Of a stretch of 64,000 bases of DNA, positions 60,200-64,000 are shown piece by piece (the first letter of the stretch is position 1; each line of letters starts with the position of its first letter). The DNA comes from Corynebacterium uropygiale (GTDB lineage: Bacteria > Actinomycetota > Actinomycetes > Mycobacteriales > Mycobacteriaceae), in the NCBI RefSeq assembly GCF_021568315.1, contig NZ_JAKGSI010000001.1:62001-126000 (forward strand). The letters run 5' to 3'. A program made the position numbers and the translations under genes. The notes under the pieces were generated by a model. The model saw nothing but the letters and a program-made list of their open reading frames with translations, searched no databases and was not told where the DNA came from.

Positions 60200-60505
60200 G
60201 TGTCTGATGAACTTCTGTCCCATCTATGGAAAGGTGCGAGGTGTTTTGGTCCGATGATTAAGTATGGCGATTCCTATACCGCGGAGGATATGCTCGCCCT
60301 GTTGAAGAAAGCGCGATCGAGCTTAAATGAAGCGATTGAAGCTTTGGACGCTGCCGAGAAGATAGATGGCCCTGAAATTAGGGAAAATGAGCTTCTTGGC
60401 ACAATGTGCTTCACTAATGAGCTAGGTCCCTTGTATAGTTTCATGGTCGATGATCTCGACGACCTTATATGCAAGACCGAGGAGATTGTGGCGAAGAAGC
60501 GCTAG
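60200..60505 (+). CDS. Unknown helical protein, 101 residues
   Basis: GTG start at 60200 ([12 protein letters not shown]); no strong RBS. Helical, acidic/basic heptad-like middle ([17 protein letters not shown]), no signal peptide. It lies downstream of the toxin-antitoxin pair at 113 bases in the same AT-rich block. No family recognised. It could be part of the mobile block or a remnant. Confidence 0.55.
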   Translation: MSDELLSHLWKGARCFGPMIKYGDSYTAEDMLALLKKARSSLNEAIEALDAAEKIDGPEIRENELLGTMCFTNELGPLYSFMVDDLDDLICKTEEIVAKKR

Positions 60506-60548
60506 CGTCCTGTAGCTCTCGTCGCGCGCTCAATGCGTCGACAAAAAC

Positions 60549-60575
60549 AGCCCGAGGGAGTCTGTCCCTCGGGCT
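60549..60575 (-). terminator. Terminator of the queuosine precursor transporter gene
   Basis: Perfect 11-bp stem (AGCCCGAGGGA 60549-60559, TCCCTCGGGCT 60565-60575), loop GTCTG. On the minus strand it is followed by GTTTTTGT, so it ends the gene stopping at 60604. Confidence 0.85.
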
Positions 60576-60603
60576 GCGCGCATGGCGGTACAACGGATAT
60601 GCC

Positions 60604-61293
60604 TCAGTACCCCTCCTGGCGCTTGACCCACGCGATGACGGCATACGTAATGGGAAGAATGATGACCTCAATGAGGGTTTTCCAGATGAAGCCCACGACG
60701 ACGTAGTTGATGAAGTCGCCGGCCGTCGAGACCCCAATGACCGGGGCGGCGATGATGCAGAAGATGAGGGTGTCGGCGAATTCGCCCACAACCGTGGAGC
60801 CGATGAGGCGGGCCCAGAGGCTGCGCTCGCCGGTGCGCTGCTTGATTTTCACGAGGGCCCAGGAGTTGAGGATCTGGCCCACGAGGTAGCCGGCGAGGCT
60901 CGCGGCGACGATCTGCGGCACGAGCCCCAGGGTGGCGGCGAAGGCCTCTTGGCCCTCGTAGAAGTCGGCCGGGGGAAGCCAGATCGCGATGTAGAAGGCC
61001 ACCACCGCCAGCACCATGGCGGCGAAACCCGTGATGATGGCGCGTCGCGCGGCCCGGAAGCCATAGCACTCGGAGAGCACATCCCCGATGACGTAGGCGA
61101 GCGGGAAGAGGAAGAACGCACCATCGGTGATGAGCGGGCCGATGGCCACGCCCTTCGTCGCGTTGATGTTGGAGATGATGAAGACCGCGACGAAGAGCGT
61201 CACGAAAATCGGGTAGTAGGAGCGCTGCACCGGGAGGAATTTCGCGCGGGCGCGCTCCTCGCGTTCGGCGGTGGAGGAGGGGGCGTGGTTCAT
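60604..61293 (-). CDS. VUT/YhhQ-type queuosine precursor transporter
   Basis: 229 residues, six transmembrane segments. Family landmarks: [35 protein letters not shown] near residue 85, and [18 protein letters not shown] near residue 165. Homologues import queuine or preQ1-type bases, and this gene lies between tgt and gluQ. It is divergent from gluQ with a 39-base gap. The start at 61293 has an A-rich leader and no obvious RBS. Confidence 0.88.
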   Translation of the reverse strand: MNHAPSSTAEREERARAKFLPVQRSYYPIFVTLFVAVFIISNINATKGVAIGPLITDGAFFLFPLAYVIGDVLSECYGFRAARRAIITGFAAMVLAVVAFYIAIWLPPADFYEGQEAFAATLGLVPQIVAASLAGYLVGQILNSWALVKIKQRTGERSLWARLIGSTVVGEFADTLIFCIIAAPVIGVSTAGDFINYVVVGFIWKTLIEVIILPITYAVIAWVKRQEGY

Positions 61294-61332
61294 AGTTTTT
61301 TACTTTGCCACAGCGGGGCCATACTGGGGACC

Positions 61333-62280
61333 ATGTCTCTGTCCACACATGCTGGCCGTTATGCCCCCTCGCCGAGTGGTGATCTCCACGTGGGGAACCT
61401 GCGTACGGCCCTTCTGGCCTGGTTATTCGCCCGCGGCTCGGGCCGGCGCTTTGTGCTGCGTGTGGAGGATATTGATACCCAGCGCTCCTCGGCGGAGGCG
61501 GCGCGGCGCCAGTGTGAGGACCTGGAAGCCCTCGGCCTGCGCCACGACGGGGCGGTGCTCTACCAGCATGATCGCTTCCCCGCCTATGAGGAGGCCCTGG
61601 ACACGCTGCGCCGCCGCGGCCTCCTCTACGAGTGCTACTGCTCCCGCCGCGACATTCGCGAGGCCGCCCGCGCTCCCCACACCCCGCCCGGGATGTATCC
61701 GGGAACCTGCCGCGACCTGGGTGAGGAGGAGCGGGCGGAGCGGCGTCGTCGGCTCCGCGAGAACGGCCGCGTCCCCGCGCTCCGATTGCGGGCGCAGGCG
61801 CGCGAGTGGAGCGTCACGGACATCCTGTATGGACACGTGTCCGGCCCGGTGGATGATGTCATCGTGCGCCGAGGGGGCTCGGGCGCGGTGGATTGGGCAT
61901 ATAACTTGGCAGTGGTGGTCGACGACGCCTACCAGGGCATCGATCAGGTGGTTCGCGGCGATGACCTCCTCATGTCCGCGCCGGCGCAGGCCTACCTGGC
62001 CCATGAGCTGGGCTTCCCGCAGCCGACCTATGCGCACGTACCGCTCGTCCTCAATGAGGAGGGCCGGCGGCTCGCCAAGCGCGATGGCGCGGTCACTCTC
62101 CGTGAGCTCGGCCAGCAGGGGATGAGCCCTCGGGAGGTGCTTCATCTCCTCGCGGAGTCCCTCGGCCTGCCGCCGAAGGATTCTCCCGACGCCCTTCTCC
62201 CGCACTTCGATCCCGCCCGGATCCCCCGCGAGCCGTGGATATGGCGCACGCCGCCAGCCCCAGGGCGCACATGCCCGTGA
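61333..62280 (+). CDS. gluQ: Glutamyl-Q tRNA(Asp) synthetase
   Basis: 315 residues, start at the ATG 61333 with GGGGA upstream. A short GluRS-like protein without an anticodon-binding domain. It attaches glutamate to the queuosine base in tRNA-Asp. Motifs: [19 protein letters not shown] (HIGH-like), a zinc site in YECYCSRR ... YPGTC near residues 98-123, and a KMSKS-like RLAKRDGA near residue 240. Length fits the family (about 300). Its last 188 bases overlap the convergent aftD reading frame. Its presence shows that queuosine is actually made in tRNA here. Confidence 0.92.
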   Translation: MSLSTHAGRYAPSPSGDLHVGNLRTALLAWLFARGSGRRFVLRVEDIDTQRSSAEAARRQCEDLEALGLRHDGAVLYQHDRFPAYEEALDTLRRRGLLYECYCSRRDIREAARAPHTPPGMYPGTCRDLGEEERAERRRRLRENGRVPALRLRAQAREWSVTDILYGHVSGPVDDVIVRRGGSGAVDWAYNLAVVVDDAYQGIDQVVRGDDLLMSAPAQAYLAHELGFPQPTYAHVPLVLNEEGRRLAKRDGAVTLRELGQQGMSPREVLHLLAESLGLPPKDSPDALLPHFDPARIPREPWIWRTPPAPGRTCP

Positions 62281-64000
62281 GCAGGGGGTGGTCCCCGGCA
62301 TAGTGGGGCATGGGCCAGGGCGCGTGGGCCAGCCAGACCCCGCTGAGCAGTACGCTGATGGCCGCCAGCCAGTGCCCGCGGATGAGCGTGAAGCGGTCAA
62401 TGAGCCAGGCCGCCGCCCCCGCCACGGCGCCCACCCAGCCGCTGAGCAGCAGCAGGACCGCCCCGACCAGCCCGAGCGTGAGCGGCCCGCGCCAGCGGGA
62501 GGGGGTCTCCCGCAGCCGGTCCTCCCCGGCCGGGGTGGGCCGGATGATGAGGCACGCGAGGATGATCCCCAGGCAGAGCGCGCCCGCGAGGATCCCGCCC
62601 AGGAGCAGGCAGGTGCGGTAGGCCGTATCCGCCACGTGGTGGAGGCTGAATGTGCCGCTCGCCCCGGCGGGGATGAGGAAGGCCTGGGTGGAGGCGTCGA
62701 CGGTGCGGGGCTCGAGGGGGACGCCGGAGAGCTCGCCGCGCAGCCCCGGGTTGGCGGCGCGGGTGGTGATGAGGAGGCGATCGTGCTCGGCGGGGGTGAG
62801 GTGGCCGTCGTCGGGGAGGGACTCGAGGGGCACGGGGGCGGCGGCCGATTCCGGGGCGGGCGGGCCGGCGTAGACCCAGGCGGCGGTACTGCGGAACTCG
62901 TGTTCCCCGGCGGGGAGGGTGAGCGTGTCCCCGGAGCGGTACTCGCGGCCGTCGATGCTCACGCGAGCCCGCTCGATGGGGAGGAGAATGCGTAGCTCAC
63001 GGGGGTCGCTGAGGGTGAGGCGGCGGATGATGACGCCGGTGTCGGGCCACAGCCTCTGGAGGAGGATGGTGTGGGCGTCGGGGGAGGAGTCCGGGAGGGT
63101 GATGGTGCGGGTGATGTCGTGGCCGCGGATGTGCGCCTCCGCGATGCCCACCCGCTCGTGCAGCTCGATGCGCACAGGGGTGCCGTCGGCCCCGGGGAGT
63201 CGCACCGCGCGCGGAGTGGCGCGCTGGAGCTCCACGCGCACGCTCTCCCCGCCGTGGTGGATGGTGAGCTCGGTGTCCTCGGTGGCGGTGAGCTCGAGCT
63301 CCGCGCCGGCCACCGGCCCGTCGGGGCGCAGCTCCAGCCACTGTCCCGGGCCCGTCCCCGGGGCGGGGAGCCAGGAGGTGTGGGGGTCGTGGTCGACGGC
63401 GGCGGTCGGGGAATGGGCCGGTTGGGCCCCGCCGAAGCTATCCGCGTTCGAGGCGGACGTCGAGGCCACCACGCTGCCTCCCTTGCTGCGGACGCTGGGG
63501 CGGGCGCCGGCAGAAGGATAGTCCTTCACGGCATTGAGCACGCCGCCGCTCTCCCCGGCGGCCAGCGGCGCCGACTGCCCCGAGCGCCCCTCCCCGTAGT
63601 TGTGCTCGCTGGGCATGGGGGTGTCGGTGAGGGTCTGCGCGCCGGCGTCGACGAGCCGCCGCGGCCGGTAGCCCTCAATGCTGTTGAGCAGGGCCAAGGT
63701 CTCCCCACCGCCGGAGACGGTGTCCACAGAATCGGCGGGCGCGAGGAGCGCGTCCGCGTGCCGATCAATGAGCACGACGTCCAGATCCCCGAAACGGTGA
63801 TGCTCGCCCGGGAGCGCCCGCATGAGGCGCCGGGCGGTGGCGCGGGAGCGGGAATCATCGAGGTCAGAGCGCAGAATCACCGCCCCGATCCCCAGGCGCG
63901 GCAGGTCGCGGACGGCCGCCCGCGGGTCGAGGTGGAGCATGGCGTCGAGCCCATCGAGGCCGCGGATGGCCTCGGGCGGGACGAGGGGAATGGCGTCGCG
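62093..64000 (-). CDS. aftD: Arabinofuranosyltransferase AftD, C-terminal part (5' end outside window)
   Basis: The reading frame is open from the window end to the stop at 62093, giving 635 residues of the C-terminal part; the real start lies beyond 64000. AftD adds alpha-1,3 branching arabinose in arabinogalactan and is among the largest GT-C proteins. Visible parts: a Rossmann-like stretch [17 protein letters not shown], a discoidin-type carbohydrate-binding region ([24 protein letters not shown], cut here by a turn), beta domains, then four or five hydrophobic spans near the C-terminus. A hydrophilic tail (about 55 residues, Gly/Arg/Glu-rich) lies over the gluQ 3' end. Confidence 0.9.
   Translation of the reverse strand, partial: RDAIPLVPPEAIRGLDGLDAMLHLDPRAAVRDLPRLGIGAVILRSDLDDSRSRATARRLMRALPGEHHRFGDLDVVLIDRHADALLAPADSVDTVSGGGETLALLNSIEGYRPRRLVDAGAQTLTDTPMPSEHNYGEGRSGQSAPLAAGESGGVLNAVKDYPSAGARPSVRSKGGSVVASTSASNADSFGGAQPAHSPTAAVDHDPHTSWLPAPGTGPGQWLELRPDGPVAGAELELTATEDTELTIHHGGESVRVELQRATPRAVRLPGADGTPVRIELHERVGIAEAHIRGHDITRTITLPDSSPDAHTILLQRLWPDTGVIIRRLTLSDPRELRILLPIERARVSIDGREYRSGDTLTLPAGEHEFRSTAAWVYAGPPAPESAAAPVPLESLPDDGHLTPAEHDRLLITTRAANPGLRGELSGVPLEPRTVDASTQAFLIPAGASGTFSLHHVADTAYRTCLLLGGILAGALCLGIILACLIIRPTPAGEDRLRETPSRWRGPLTLGLVGAVLLLLSGWVGAVAGAAAWLIDRFTLIRGHWLAAISVLLSGVWLAHAPWPMPHYAGDHPLLTGMCALGLAACAISTARGGSGRDRSAGEGRRENPSAAGRGTPRGDEAPPEGSSPAGRAHGE

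Noticed and set aside
1..64000. CRISPR arrays, insertion sequences and rRNA genes
   Set aside because: None seen: no regularly spaced repeats, no transposase-like protein and no rRNA sequence in the window.

Overview
The window is a high-GC actinobacterial chromosome segment, almost certainly from a Corynebacterium (Mycobacteriales, mycolic-acid cell wall). It carries the arabinogalactan genes emb, aftA, dprE2, dprE1, glfT1, wzt, wzm and the end of aftD. It also has the one-Emb gene order expected of corynebacteria and a hut operon with an IclR-type regulator as described in C. resistens. Four tRNA genes are present: three tRNA-Ser (UGA, GCU, CGA) and one tRNA-Arg (ACG). The species cannot be named from the sequence alone.

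Layout. 0-3 kb: end of gltB plus gltD (glutamate synthase) and a small unknown gene. 3-18 kb: cell-wall arabinan/galactan genes on the minus strand, interrupted by an accessory stretch (11.1-15.3 kb) with a 49-residue porin-like peptide, small unknown genes, a GtrA-family membrane protein and an AT-rich pair (permuted NlpC-like protein plus lipoprotein). 18-21 kb: PLP-fold protein, quinone oxidoreductase and a small membrane protein. 21-25.2 kb: accessory operon with an MspA-type porin, a small membrane protein, a large polymorphic-toxin-like protein with a hydrophobic C-terminus, and an overlapping multi-pass membrane protein that looks like its immunity partner. This operon and tRNA-Ser(UGA) lie between two paralogous holin-like genes. 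26-33.5 kb: a second toxin locus with an LGFP-repeat protein, an AbfB-like protein, a 1284-residue ALF-repeat protein ending in a WHH nuclease, and a SUKH-type immunity protein.

33.5-38.1 kb: molybdopterin genes (moeB with rhodanese, a mog-moaE fusion, moeA, moaD) and an aromatic/histidinol-phosphate aminotransferase. 38.2-46.2 kb: a complete histidine utilization cluster (hutG, hutR, hutU, an NCS1 permease, hutI, hutH) with an inverted repeat that fits a HutR operator. 46.2-48.4 kb: accessory genes between tRNA-Ser(GCU) and tRNA-Arg(ACG), including a secreted protein broken by one in-frame TGA. 48.4-52.5 kb: a siderophore-type ABC importer. 52.5-57.6 kb: tyrA, the tadA pair, a CsbD-like stress protein, tRNA-Ser(CGA) and an MMPL transporter.

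57.7-62.3 kb: three queuosine-related genes (a divergent tgt, a VUT/YhhQ-type precursor transporter and gluQ) around a short AT-rich block with a BrnT-like toxin-antitoxin pair. The window ends inside aftD. The most unusual content is the two toxin loci, the porin-toxin-immunity operon and the tgt variant that has lost its zinc cysteines and changed its preQ1 pocket next to a queuosine precursor transporter.
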